DNA of 64,000 bases from Akebia trifoliata (Eukaryota > Streptophyta > Magnoliopsida > Ranunculales > Lardizabalaceae), in contig CM030716.1 in NCBI GenBank assembly GCA_017979445.1, positions 12,179,276-12,243,275 of the forward strand, read 5' to 3'. Positions 1-10,927 of the stretch are shown piece by piece. The position numbers were made by a program, and so were the translations under genes. Each line of letters starts with the position of its first letter. The stretch's first letter is position 1. The notes under the pieces are model-generated. The model made no database searches. It worked only from the letters and a program-made list of their open reading frames with translations, and had not been told where the DNA came from.

Positions 1-1455
1 ATGATGTGTGTGCATAGTGTACATTATGATGCATGATATGAGAATGGGTTAAAAATGACTTTAACTTCCATCATTTCAACCAAACCGCCTCAAGCATTCC
101 ATGCCCAAGGTTGAGGTTTAATCTACTTAGGATGAATGAGGGTTTTCCATTACATCCTAAAGACTTCTAAAAAGAAAAAAGAGAGGGATAGAAGAAGAAG
201 ATGCAAGTTAAAAAAATAAATAAACAACTATTATCCCACTTTGTCCCCTTGGAAGTCTTGAATAAACTTGAGCTTGAGAAATGATCTTGAGAGTTGAAGG
301 TTGAGAGATGAGAGATGAGTAGAAATTTTGATAGAGTTTTAGGTTGAAAGATGGGGGCTTGAGAGCATGAATTGTTCATAAAAAATGAGGGTATTTATAG
401 AGTTTTTGGAGAACTTTTGGGGATAAAATAGTCCAACCTTAAAAATAATGAGAATGGACATAAGGTTTTTGGATTTTTTATTTATTTGATGGCAAAGATG
501 ACATTTGTGAAGAAATCCTAAAAGTATTCTTTGGTCATTGATTTTTTGATAAATAGATGTGAGAGAACAAAAGCACTTTTGGGAGGGTTAATAAAGGAGT
601 GACATGTGTAATGGTGGAGTGGTAGGTAAAAAGTAGACATTGGTTCATTTGTAAATAACACATAAAGTAAGGGTAGAAGTATATTTTTGAAATTGATCAA
701 TGGGAGAACAAAAGTACTTTTGGGAGGATGAGTAGAATAATGACATGTGTAAAGGTGAAGTAGTAGGTGAAAAATAGACCTTGGTTCATTTGTAAATAAC
801 ACATAAAGCAAAGGTGGAAGTATATTTTTGAAATGGACCAATAGGAGAACTCCATGTATGTACTTGAAGATCCCACCTTTTGAAGGTATGATTGGAAGTT
901 CTTTTAACTTTATAAATTATTACCAAAGACCCAAGAACTTTTTTGGTTTGACCAACCTTTTTGGGAAGGGCATTCTTGAATTTTCACAAGAAAGAGTTGA
1001 CTCTCCAATTAGATGATGCATTGGGTATTGAGGGCTTATTGGAGATCAACATGTGTCATCTTTTGAGGGGGTGTGAAAGAATGGACTTGGGTTATGGACT
1101 ATGGACTTTAAGGGTGGGCTAAAAGAATGGACTTGAATTTGGGTCAAAAGGTTGGCTTTATCTTGGACTAAGGTTGGATTAGGAAATGGACCTTGATTAT
1201 AGTATAGGTGATGGGACGGTGAATTGAGAACGGTTATGGATTCGTATTGGATCATAGAGGTGAAGTGGATTTAGACCGGATCAGGGACAAGGTTGAGTAT
1301 GCAAAATTATGAGATATGATGCATGTATGCATGTATGCATGAAAATGATGCCACGTGGCAATGTGGATCCGTTGAGAGGTTTGAGTTCTAAATTGGCATC
1401 AATTCGAGGACATTTGGATATTTCCAATGGGTTCATGCAGATTGGGGTGTCTACA
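1..1455 (-). mobile_element. Long LTR (family W), copy 1, runs off left edge
   Basis: Read on the minus strand, the element starts at 1455 with TGTAGACACCCCAAT and matches, in inverse orientation, the sequence at 8897-10110. Shared landmarks include the TGTAGACAC start, the 'acatgtgtcatctt' segment near 1050 and the segment near 60-180. It abuts copia pol sequence at 1456, so it inserted into the copia element. Only LTR sequence is in the window, so I cannot tell a solo LTR from the end of a full element. The short open frames inside (for example 167-379 and 1046-1255) have no recognisable domain. Assignment to Ty3/gypsy-type long LTRs is an inference from the TGTAGACACC start shared with the other long LTRs in this window. 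Confidence 0.7.
563..844. repeat. 141-bp tandem duplication inside LTR W copy 1
   Basis: Two adjacent units begin with gagaacaaaag at 563 and 704, and a third partial start (gagaac) lies at 845. The units share the segment 'ggttcatttgtaaataacac'. The inverted LTR copy at 8897-10640 has a single copy of this segment, so the duplication is specific to this LTR copy. Confidence 0.8.
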
Positions 1456-2085
1456 AGATCTAAGGCATACTTTCTTTGAGATAGAAAGATTCTTTTATTA
1501 GATCAAGATACTTCAATCCCAAGAAAATATTTTAAAGGACCTAGATCTTTCATTTCGAATTCTCTGGACAAGTAATCCTTGAGAGCCTTCTTTTCTTTTG
1601 GATCATTCCCTGTAACCACCATGTCATCCACATATACAATGAGTGCAGTGATCTTACCCTATTGCCTTCTCAAGAATAAAGTATGGCCTGAATTGCTCTG
1701 GTGGTAGCCAAAGGTTATCATAGACTTCATGAATCTTCCAAACCATGCCCTCGGAGATTGTTTCAACCCACACAATGATTTTTTTTAACTTACACACCTT
1801 TTGACTATGCCCTTTGTGTATCATGCATCCTGATGAGAAATCCATGTAGACTTCTTCAGATAGTTCGTCATGTAGAAATGCATTCTTCGCGTCGAATTGT
1901 TGCAATGGCCAATCCAAGTTCGCAGCTAAAGACAATAAGACTCGAACTGTGTTGATTTTGGCTACAGGTGCAAATGTCTCTGTGTAATCGATCACATAGG
2001 TTTAGGTATTACCTTTTGCCACCAATCTCGCTTTAAAGCATTTAATTGTACCATCAACTTTATACTTCATAGTATAAATCCATCA
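1456..2085 (-). pseudogene. Copia reverse transcriptase, truncated
   Basis: An open segment at 1654-1995 encodes DYTETFAPVAKINTVRVLLSLA and the QQFDAKNAFLHDELSEEVYM motif of copia reverse transcriptases. After frame changes around 1650-1800 the polymerase motif YVDD is intact at 1623-1634 (minus strand), followed by MVVTGND and KDLGPLKYFLGIEV. A TGA then interrupts the frame and the sequence ends at QRKYALDL, where LTR W starts at 1455. RNase H is missing. Confidence 0.88.
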
Positions 2086-2153
2086 ACATCCGACTGGTTT
2101 CTTTCCTGGTGGAGGGTCAACAAGTTCCCAAGTTTCATTTTTCTTCAGAAATT

Positions 2154-3581
2154 TCATCTCTCATTCATAGTAGCTTTCCACCTAGGGTCAATTAAGGCTT
2201 CCTGTACACTGTTAGGAATAGATAAAGTAAATAATTGATTTACAAATGACAACTTTGATTTTGACAAACGATGGTTTGACACATAATGACTCATAGGATA
2301 CTTGACTTTATTAGAAAGTTCAGGTTCATATGTGGGTTTAGGAATACCTCTAGTGTGACGCTGTGGTAGTTGTTTTTGTAGTTTGAGTGACTCAGGCACT
2401 AAATCAGGAACATCCTCAGCAATCGATTGGTTTGGTATATCAGTTGTGAGGGACTCAAACTCGGACGATGGTGGGGTTGGAGCCATACTCTCTATTTCTG
2501 GGCATTCATCACCATTTTGATCCAAACTTATACTACTCGAATCCAATTCGCCGAATTCCTGATTGACTGGTCCAACTTGTGAGTCATCACTACTAGAATC
2601 CAAGTCCAAGTTTATGCCCACATCATGGTCATGATCTTTGAATCTAGAGGATTCACCTTCCTCAAAAGTGTGATAATTATAATCTAGAGTCTGAATTTCT
2701 TTATGGTACTCCCCCTGAAGTTCAGGCTCAAAGGAAAAATACATCGAGTCTTCATGGAAAACAACATCCATTGTAATGAACATTTGTCGAGTTGGAGGGT
2801 GATAACAACTGTACCCCTTTTTCTGAGTAGCATATCCGAGAAAAACACATCGCAATGCTCGAGAAGTTAGCTTGTTGCGTTGATGTTTATGGAGGTGTAC
2901 AAATGCTACACAACCAAAGACATGAGGAGGTAAATTGGGGGCGATTGGGGCAACAACTGCGTTAGTGAGAGCTTGCAATGGTGTCTGGAAGTTAAAAGAA
3001 CTGGAAGGTACTCGATTGATTAGATATACTGCAGAAGTAAGCGCTTCTCCCCAATATGATAACGGCATATAAGCTTCTATCAATGAAGCACGAACAACCT
3101 CCAACAAGTGTCGATTTTTTCGCTCTGTTACCCCGTTCTGCTGGGGTGTATTGGAACAAGTGGTTTGGTGAATAGTTCCATGTGCTTCCAAATACTGCTG
3201 AAGGTCAAAACTCTTATATTCTCCCCCATTATCACTACGAAAAACTTGAACATGTGCATTGTATTGAGTTTTAACCATTTTATGGAACTTTTGAAATAAT
3301 AAGTTCACTTCACCTTTGGACTTCATCAAGCACAACCAGGTCATCATGGTACAATCGTCAATAAAGGTAACAAAACAACGTGATCCTCCCAAAGTAGTGA
3401 CTTTTGATGGACCCCAAACATCAGAATGTATAACCATAAAAGGAAGTGGACTTTTATTTAAACATAATGGAAATGAAGCACAGTGGCTCTTTGCTAGTTC
3501 ACAAATATCACACTGTAATCTAGAAACATTAAATTTTGCAAATAAACTAGGAAATAATTTTTTCAAATAACAAGGAAGCAT
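2154..3581 (-). pseudogene. Copia integrase and linker, open
   Basis: A 475-residue open frame. The N-terminus retains part of the zinc-binding region (CDICELAKSHC). The catalytic core shows all three acidic residues: Asp in HSDVWGP, Asp in FRSDNGGEY and Glu in QQNGVTERKNRHLLE. The GKGY-like segment (RALRCVFLGYATQKKGYSCY) and an acidic linker follow. The frame ends in the pre-reverse-transcriptase segment WKATMNER. This is the best-preserved part of the element. Integrase would insert the cDNA into the nuclear genome, but with gag, protease and reverse transcriptase damaged the element cannot act by itself. Confidence 0.92.
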
Positions 3582-3792
3582 GCCCTAGACATCGATGCCA
3601 CAGTCAGATTTCAAATTTCTTTTTCTCCTTCTCTGAACTATCCACTGTCAATGCTTGTCGTAGCTTATCAGAACTTTTTGACATTAAGTCCAAGCAATAA
3701 AACTTCCCTCGTCTAATACCACAACCAATCGTCTGCTTTGGTTGGATGTCCTGAAATACACAAAAATCAAGCCAAAAAATTACAACACACGA

Positions 3793-4203
3793 TTAAGCTG
3801 TGGTTATTTGGGAAACTGACAAAAGGTTATAATCTAAGGATAGAACAACTAAAACAGAATATAAATTCAGATTATCAGTGAGGGTCAAAGATCGTTCCCC
3901 AATAACTGGGGTTGAAGTACCATTGGCAGTAGAAACACATTTTTGTGAGGACGGATTAAGAGATGAGACTTGTCTAGAATCAAAGGTCATATAATCTATA
4001 GCACCAAAATCAATTATCCATGCACTATTAGAAACAGGTGTAGAAATATTTAAAACCTTACCATCATTTTCTGCAGTTACTACTAACCTTAAGGCTTTTT
4101 CAGCAACCTTATTTTCAGTCTTTGTTTCAACAACTACTGTAGTGGAGGTCTTCTTCGAATTTTTTTTTCCACAGCTATGATCCCACCATTTTGGATATCC
4201 CAC
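3793..4203 (-). pseudogene. Copia aspartic protease segment
   Basis: A 136-residue frame containing AWIIDFGAIDYMT, which corresponds to the usual WIIDSGAtdHMT active site. The catalytic Asp is kept but the Ser after it is Phe (GAT TTT GGT), which should abolish activity. The end, DYNLLSVSQ, is the usual C-terminal motif of the domain. Next in the element is integrase, separated by stops at about 3590-3790. Confidence 0.88.
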
Positions 4204-4206
4204 AAG

Positions 4207-4257
4207 CTCAAAACAACGACTTTTGGTATGATCAGTCTGATTGCAATGGGTGCATTT
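4207..4257 (-). pseudogene. Copia gag zinc knuckle
   Basis: The minus strand encodes CTHCNQTDHTKSRC, a CX2CX4HX4C zinc knuckle (nucleic-acid binding), between gag and protease. It runs into the VGYPKWW motif at the start of the next open segment. It is too short to be an independent gene and belongs to the same broken polyprotein. Confidence 0.85.
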
Positions 4258-4369
4258 GTAGGTAGACTTGTCTACACCATTAGTGCCTTTAGGTTGATTG
4301 GGCCGAGTATGATCCTGCCAATTTTGATTTGACCGGTTTCAAGCCACCATAGCTGAAGCTTCAAAATTT

Positions 4370-5026
4370 TCAGATTCCCCTTTCAAAGTAACATCCTTCT
4401 AAGTCTGGAACTGGGTCTTTGCGTAGAATCTCTCCACTAACTTGTTCAAAATCACCATCCAATCCGGCAAGAAAGATGTGAACCCTTAATCTCTCGATAG
4501 ACTTTCGATAAGCTTCAATGTCATCTGGATCTTTCATGACCACTTTATCGTGATGGTCCAATTCTCAAAAAATCTCAATTAACTCTCCATAATATTCAGA
4601 TAGAGATTTTCCATTTTGTTTAGTGGTAAAGGCCTTTTGGTTAAAGGCAAAAACTTGTAACTCATCACTACCATCATAAAAGACCTTTGATAGAGCCTTC
4701 TAGATATCGTGGGCAGTGGATAAGCGTAAATAACGCTTCATAATTTCTGGACTCATAGACATTAAGATCCACCTCTTCAGTTTCTGATTTTCGGCATACC
4801 ACTTTTCATATCCATCTTCAGATTCAGTAGGTGGCTTCGTCATGCCACGAATATAGGAGAGTTTCTCCCTTTCAGCAATATGCATCTCCATCAACTTAGA
4901 CGAAACATCATAATTTGATTCAGTAAGAATAATCCTTGCATTAAAAATACCTTCAGATTGAACAACAATTGGAACTGGTTTCGTCTCAGATGATTCAACA
5001 ATTTTTTCACTCATTTTTTTTAACAA
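4370..5026 (-). pseudogene. Copia gag, broken
   Basis: Two open pieces (4700-5026 and 4370-4561) encode the capsid-like part of a copia gag. Recognisable strings are EMHIAEREKLSYIRG, EKWYAENQKLKRWILMSMSPE and, in the second piece, IEAYRKSIERLRVHIFLAGL. They are typical of UBN2-type gag proteins of plant copia elements. The first piece stops after STAHDI at a TAG where a Trp codon is expected, and another stop separates the two. It would package element RNA in the cytoplasm if intact; it is dead here. Confidence 0.85.
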
Positions 5027-5456
5027 ATTTGTTGTCTCAATGATAAGTCTTCTTTATAAGAAAAGGCGAATAAGAGCACAAGTTGCTATCTCTATAAGAA
5101 AAGGCAAATAAGAGTACGAGTTGTTGTCTCGGTGATGAGTTCCTCCTTTTTTTTTTTTTTGAGAAGAACTTTCGATACCACCAACAAATCTCCACCAAAC
5201 AGATCTGGATTTCCGCCGATCTCTGCACCAACAGATCTGGATCTCCTACACCAACAGCAGATCTCCACCGAATAGATTTGTTTTTTATCTGCACCAACAG
5301 ATCTGGATTTCCACTGATCTCTACACCAACGGATATCCACCGATTTACGATCTTCAACACGATGGAACCCTCGATCTAGATCTGATTAGAGAACTTCCAA
5401 CGCAGGTAATTTGTTTGGATTTCTAGGTTTTAAAGTTTCAAAGATATTTTTTGGTT

Positions 5457-5469
5457 GGCTTTGATACCA
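5457..5469 (-). other. Primer-binding site (initiator tRNA-Met type)
   Basis: The minus strand reads TGGTATCAAAGCC directly after the LTR. This is the usual copia site complementary to the 3' end of initiator tRNA-Met, differing by one base from the common TGGTATCAGAGC. Confidence 0.9.
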
Positions 5470-5688
5470 TGTTTTAATTCAGAGAAATAGAAAAGAATTC
5501 AAATTTCATATTCGAAATCTATGTTTACAAATCGGGATTGTTTCAATTTAAAGAACACAATCCCAACTTAGTTAGATAACTAATCATTCAAGAATAGGGA
5601 AACTAATTCCCTACAAATTAGCTCTAAGACAGTGTCCTATAGCTACACAATTTATGAATCCCAAATTACAAGAGAGTAAATCTCAACA
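5470..5688 (-). repeat. 5' LTR of the first copia element
   Basis: On the minus strand it begins TGTTGAGATTTACTC at 5688 and ends AATTAAAACA at 5470, giving canonical TG...CA ends and 219 bp. It is bordered by GH1 intron on one side and the tRNA primer site on the other. The partner LTR is not in the window, so insertion age cannot be estimated from LTR divergence. Confidence 0.85.
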
Positions 5689-5720
5689 AACTATTGAAAC
5701 AAAATAGTGGTCAAACTTAT

Positions 5721-7930
5721 CGTATCGCCTATTGGTATTCCATTTCTTTCCACTGTGATGAGAAACATAAGGTAAGAGTAAAAGATTAGATAAGTTAGTG
5801 TGAAAGAGATAATTGGGGCCTATTTGTGTTGTAGAGATTATCGCCTTCATTGACCAAAAATTGGTCCTCAGTATAGTTAACAGGTACAGCATTTGAATTT
5901 ATTGGTAGGGCTCTGACATATCTTGATGTATAGTAATTGATACCAAAAATATCACTAGCTCCTTTAACCATTTCTTTCTCCTCAGCGGTGAAAGTTGGAA
6001 GTCTGTTCCCCACCAAAGTTCTCATAACAGATGGGTATTCCCCAAACACAAAGGGCTCCGCAAACCTAATAAACAACAACTCATTATTACAGTATTGAAT
6101 TAATAGGATTGATTGTTTGCATTAAAGGACAAGAGAAATCATGACCAGTGGATTTCACTCCAAACAAATATACAACTCACAAAAACATGCAATAGTAACC
6201 TTGTAAACATGAAATCCAATTGTTGGGATTTATCTTAGGGATACATTATGTATCCAAATGATACGTGATTTATTCCAATTGTTTGAATTCATATTTACAC
6301 GATAAGGATTGGAGTTTCGTTATGAATTCTTTATCATATTTACATAGATGATGGTTATACGCTTATTACTTAAATATAATTGGTATGTCACGTCTATTAT
6401 AGTTGGAACTAACCATCCCACTTGAAATGCGAAGGCTCTGGTTGCTGCATCTTTATCAGCTTGGGAGTTTGATAATGGTTCAAACCACTGAACGAGCAAC
6501 GGCATACCTATTTCACTACCTTGAGTGGCCTGAAAAATAAAAGAACTAGTCAAAACAAATATATACACATTTTTTTCACTAGAGACGCATTTTAGATAGA
6601 AGGGTATCAGAAGTTCCATATGGATGTATATATATAGGGTTGGTTCAATAACTAATAACGTAGCCAAAGTGTTTTTCCCTATATGGGCTAATAGTTTCGG
6701 AATGAGCCGATTTTTTGTGAGGAGGATCTCTATGGTGAGGAGACCATCCTTACAAAAACTCAGTCCATTATGAAACTTCTAACCCTAATTTACAAGTTGA
6801 ATCGTGGACCATCAATTTTTACTGTAAATTTGTAAACCACTTTTGTTGGAGTTAGAAATTTCCAAATGAGCTGATTTTTTTGACAAAGATACCACTAAAA
6901 TTTATGATATTAACAAAAATACCACTATGCAATTACCAAAATACCCTAACATCCTCATGAGACCTTTGATAATATGTGTGTGTATGTATATATATTCCCA
7001 GGCATAAATTTTATTTTAATAAAAAGTTGTACTTGAGAGACAATGGGAGACGTAGAAAAGTAGAATTCATGTAAATCACCTGATAATTTTCTTTGTAGTG
7101 TTTAGTAGCAATAGCATGGGCTAATATGATGTTATGGGCGACAATGTATGGAAATCTTGCAGGATCATCTGATATATTAAGTCCTTGTAAATACCCATAC
7201 CGAGCGAAAATCTGTGGCTCATTAACTGTCTGCCAATGCTTGACTCTATCCCCAAAATGTTTGAAGCATATATCATAAAAGTTTTTGAAATCTTCCCTAA
7301 AAGTAGGAAAAATTAAAGAAATTAATGTAAACTTTAATTTACAAATATGTGTTATAAATGCCCAAAGATAAATCAATACTTAAGAAAAAAAATGAGATAC
7401 TTACACTATCTGACGACCCAAAAGGCCATTATATTTGTTTTGTAGAGCCACCGGTAGGTCAAAATGGAACAACGTCACAAAAGGCTCTATATCTGAAAAG
7501 CAGTTTTAAAATTTTAATCATATCTAGATGAGAATAAAGTAGGAAAAAAATTCTAATATAATAAACATGTTCTTAGCATTTGCGATTAATTCATTTATGA
7601 GATTGTTGTAGAAGTTGATACCCTCTTGATTTACCTCGCCAGTACCATCTGTGAGTTTGAATTCCCAATATCAAATATATTGATTAGCTATAGAGAATAA
7701 GTTTGTAATTTATATGATAGTAAGGTTCTAGTTTTATGAAAATCTTGGGCTATTTCTCTTTATTAACTAACCAAAAAAATGTAATGTAGAAATCATATAT
7801 ATGAACATTAGGGGTCTCATTAAATAATTGTCTATGTTATTGGGTATCCGATGTATCTTAAGTGTTTCTATGGTCAGTTCTGGCTCAAATGATCTCATAC
7901 TAAGAATCAAAATTGTTGTTTTATTTAGGT
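5721..7930 (-). pseudogene. GH1 beta-glucosidase copy A, exons 6-11 only
   Basis: Six exons align with copy B: exon 6 7577-7648, exon 7 7405-7492, exon 8 7080-7296, exon 9 6414-6529, exon 10 5845-6065, exon 11 5721-5752. Lengths (72, 88, 217, 116, 221, 32 bp) match the family frame. Exon 8 holds the acid/base glutamate in TVNEP and is in frame, unlike copy B. Splice donors have decayed: exon 6 GT to CT, exon 11 GT to AT, exon 10 GT to GC. Exons 12-14 are separated by the copia insertion at 5688 and exons 1-5 are absent; homology to copy B stops in intron 5 near 7930. The protein would be a secreted or vacuolar beta-glucosidase by family, but this copy is a pseudogene. Confidence 0.88.
6632..6875. 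mobile_element. MITE fragment in intron 8 of GH1 copy A
   Basis: The sequence from 'tatatagggttgg' through 'gattttttgtgagg', 'tttacaagttgaa' and 'gagctgattttttt' matches the element at 12056-12425. The same insertion is present in copies B (20370-20600) and D (60110-60345), so it predates the gene duplications. Confidence 0.7.
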
Positions 7931-8380
7931 CAATTCTGGCTCAAACAGTTTGATCAAGCAATACTTTGGAAACAATTCTCCATTTGACTTGACAAAGAAT
8001 ATCTATCATACATATCCAATATGATAGAGTTGTTTGCTAATTGCATGAAAGTTTATATTAGGTGAAATAAAATAATTTATAATTTATTTAGTGAATGAAT
8101 TTATTTCATTTTTTATGATGAAACAAAATTAATATTGTTTTTTTTTTCAACTATCTCAATCAGTTACTTGTACTTAAACAATTAGAAGGAATGTACAAAT
8201 TTATCAATCTTTGCGACATTAGTATTGCAATAGAAGAGAAAACAACTCACCAATGTCTTGCACAACTAATGACCAAGGTCAATGAGGTGAAGTACCTTCT
8301 TGCTCCTTTATGTTAAAGGTAATTCTGATCCCTTTATCAATTTTTTTATATATTAACATATATTTAATTATAAATACTTG
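7931..8380. other. Unassigned intergenic sequence
   Basis: Homology to the GH1 intron ends near 7930. The rest is AT-rich. On the minus strand, about 8245-8330 could read as a short exon-like piece (KEQEGTSPH, stop, PWSLVVQDIG followed by GTGAGT), but I do not recognise it and it contains a stop. Nothing else supportable is present. Confidence 0.4.
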
Positions 8381-8896
8381 CACTAGTAGAAATAATGCCT
8401 TTAACGTTAGTTTATAATCGACGTTATTATCTTTTTAATGTCATCTCCAACGTCTGTTAGAAAATCAACGTTAAATCGATTGACATCTTAAATGTAAGGC
8501 TATAATGTCGATTTATAACTGATGTTATATTTTTGGAATAACTTCTGTTTGTTTTTTTCAGTCGTCAAAGGTAAGTAAGTAATAATAAATTATTGTAAAA
8601 AAATAATTATAATAGAACGTCGGTGTTTATTAAAATTGACATTATATCTATGTTTTTTTTGTATAATTTTTTTAATTTTTCTCTCGGCAGTTCCCTACAA
8701 ATTAAATAGAAATAAAAGGATTAGATATAAAAAATAATAAATAAACAATAATAAAAATTATAATTTAACCAAAAAAAAATTTAAAATATAAGCGTCTCCT
8801 CTCCCATTCACTACAATAACGTTGTCTCATTTCAACAATTACTGGGTTTTTATTAGAATAAATACATCATCATTGACAATATATTGGTAAGACCTC
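8381..8896 (+). mobile_element. CACTA transposon terminal region
   Basis: The sequence starts CACTAGTAGAAAT at 8381, a standard plant CACTA (En/Spm) terminus. It is followed by subterminal motifs of alternating orientation around 'aacgttagttta', 'atcgacgtta', 'caacgtt' and 'gaacgtcggt'. The preceding three bases (ttg) would be the target duplication, but the other terminus is not found. LTR W copy 2 interrupts it at 8897, and coding sequence of the same class appears at 10928-11212, so both parts probably come from one element. Confidence 0.65.
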
Positions 8897-10640
8897 TGTA
8901 GACACTCCAATTTGCACGAACCCATTAGGAATTTTCAAAAATCTCAAGTTGATTTTGATTAAAAGTCCAAAAACTTTCAATGAGCCCACGTTGCATAAAA
9001 ATTGCCACTTGACACATTTCTTCATGCATACATGCACTCATGCATCATCTCATATTATTTTGCATACTCAAATATTTTTCCTAGTCCATCCATACAAGCC
9101 CATCCAATTACATACCCAAGATTTTAACCAAGGAACTAATTCATTATCCATCTCCTAACCTAATATCAAAACCATTTTCAAACCTAGTCGAAATATCCAA
9201 CCCCAAGTCCCTACCAAGCACATTATCTTAAAGATGACACATGTTGATATGTCATAAGCCCCTAATGTCCAATGCTCCAACCTAATTGGAGAGTCAACTT
9301 CCCTTGTGAAAATCCAAGAATATCTTTACAAAAAGGATAGTCAAACAAAAGATCCATTTTGATCTTTAGTAAAAATCTCTAAAGTTGAGAGAACTTTCAA
9401 TCCTACTCTCAAAAGATGGAAATTTTCAAGTACATATATGGAACTCTTCCATTTGTCTATTTAAAAAATATATATCCACCCTTGTTTTATAAGTTATTTA
9501 TAAATGAATCAAGATCTACTTTTTAATTGCCACTTCACCTATACACATGTTACTCACCTACTCATCCTCCCAAATATACTTTTGTTCTCACATTTATTAC
9601 CAAAAAATCAAAGATCAAAAAGTAATTTTATGATTTCATATCACAAATTCTCAAAAAACTTTATAAATAACCCTATTTTATATGAGCAATTCATGCTCTC
9701 AAACCCACATATCTCGACCCCAAACTCTATCAAAATCCTTACGTAACTCTTTCAATCATCTCTCAATCTTTAAGCTTTTAAACAAAAAATCATCACTCGT
9801 CTCTTACCTTCAACACTTAGCCAAAACTCTCAACATCAAGCTTCTCACTCAAGACAATTTCATTCAAGACTATTAAGGGACAAAGTGGGTTAGGATTTAA
9901 TTTATTTTTAAGTTTGCATCTTCTTCTTCTATCCTCTTTTTTTTTAAACCTTTAGGATGTAATGTAAAATCCTCTTTCATTCTGTGTAGGTTGAACTTCA
10001 ACCTTGGGCATGGAATGCTTGAGACGATTTGATCGAAAGGATTGAGGTTGAAGCCTTTCTTAACCCATTAATTTTTCATGCATCATAAAGTACACTTTGC
10101 ACACACATTACACATGCTTGGCCATGATGAAGAAATGTGCAACTCTCATGATATAGTTGGAACACTAAGTTTCTTGTCAAGTACGCATGCATCAAGATTA
10201 TGGATGTAAAGAAATTTCATCCATAGAATTTTTCTAAATTCTTAAACCAACATTTTAACTTATGTAAAATGTGATGACCCTATGTGATATCTTCTTCCAT
10301 AGGATATTTCCCATGTCAATACTAACATTAAATCATCTTTCAAAGAGGTACATACCCACCATGTGCACACACCTGTTTCATGCATCTCATGCATTTGTGT
10401 TATTTTGTTAACTATTCAAAATTGCAAAGTTTAAAAAGATAACCACCCTATGTGGAGAAAATGAGCTGTCTAATACCTTCCCCATTCTTTAATTAAATCC
10501 CCTTACCTAGATCTTAGGTAGACCATACATTTTTCATGAACAAGAGTCACTAAAATAATATGCAAAATGATTTTTTTTTAAAATTGATTCGGGAGCTCAT
10601 TCACACCTTTTTTCAAAAAAGAATAGTGGCGACTCCAAAC
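8897..10640 (+). mobile_element. Long LTR (family W), copy 2
   Basis: Starts TGTAGACACTCCAAT at 8897 and is the inverted partner of 1-1455. Near its end it has GTGGCGACTCC (10627), a motif found near the 3' end of the other long LTRs here (30538, 37752). No internal coding region follows, so it is probably a solo LTR inserted into a CACTA element. The 3' boundary is approximate; I could not find the expected 5-bp duplication of the flanking acctc. The open frames at 8949-9158, 9504-9746 and 9682-9876 have no domains and are not called as genes. Confidence 0.65.
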
Positions 10641-10927
10641 AATGTAGCATTGAGGTTCAAAGATGAACATCTTATGTCTACGATCCCTTAAGAAATTTAA
10701 TCAATTTTCAAATCAAAGTCATTATAATCAAGTATCTTGTATTTGTTTTTTTTTTTTTGTTTTTTTTTTTTCGATTATGAATGTATTTTTGAATTTTTTT
10801 TTTCTTTAAGTGTTTTCAAAGAAATAAAATGAGACTATAATCAAAGGAGAAAAAAATTCATAAATTAAAAGAAAGTTACGGTAAGAAATATTTGTATAAT
10901 TTTTATATATAATCAAATCAAATCAAA
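10641..10927. other. Unassigned AT-rich sequence with poly-T tracts
   Basis: Contains T tracts near 10747-10772 and 10795-10806. It probably belongs to the CACTA interior, but no frame supports that. Confidence 0.35.

Larger units (their letters stand above)
1456..5688 (-). mobile_element. Ty1/copia retrotransposon, 3' end lost to LTR W
   Basis: A minus-strand copia element inserted into intron 11 of GH1 copy A. In order from 5688 downward it has a 219-bp 5' LTR, a primer-binding site, gag with a zinc knuckle, protease, integrase and reverse transcriptase. It stops at 1456, inside reverse transcriptase, exactly where LTR W begins. RNase H and the 3' LTR are therefore outside the window or deleted. 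Stop codons in gag and between domains make it non-autonomous. GH1 intron sequence resumes immediately at 5689 (aactattgaa, as in copy B at 19431). Confidence 0.9.

Noticed and set aside
8245..8330. Minus-strand exon ending VVQDIG before GTGAGT
   Set aside because: Contains an in-frame stop, has no neighbouring exon, and I could not assign it to any family.
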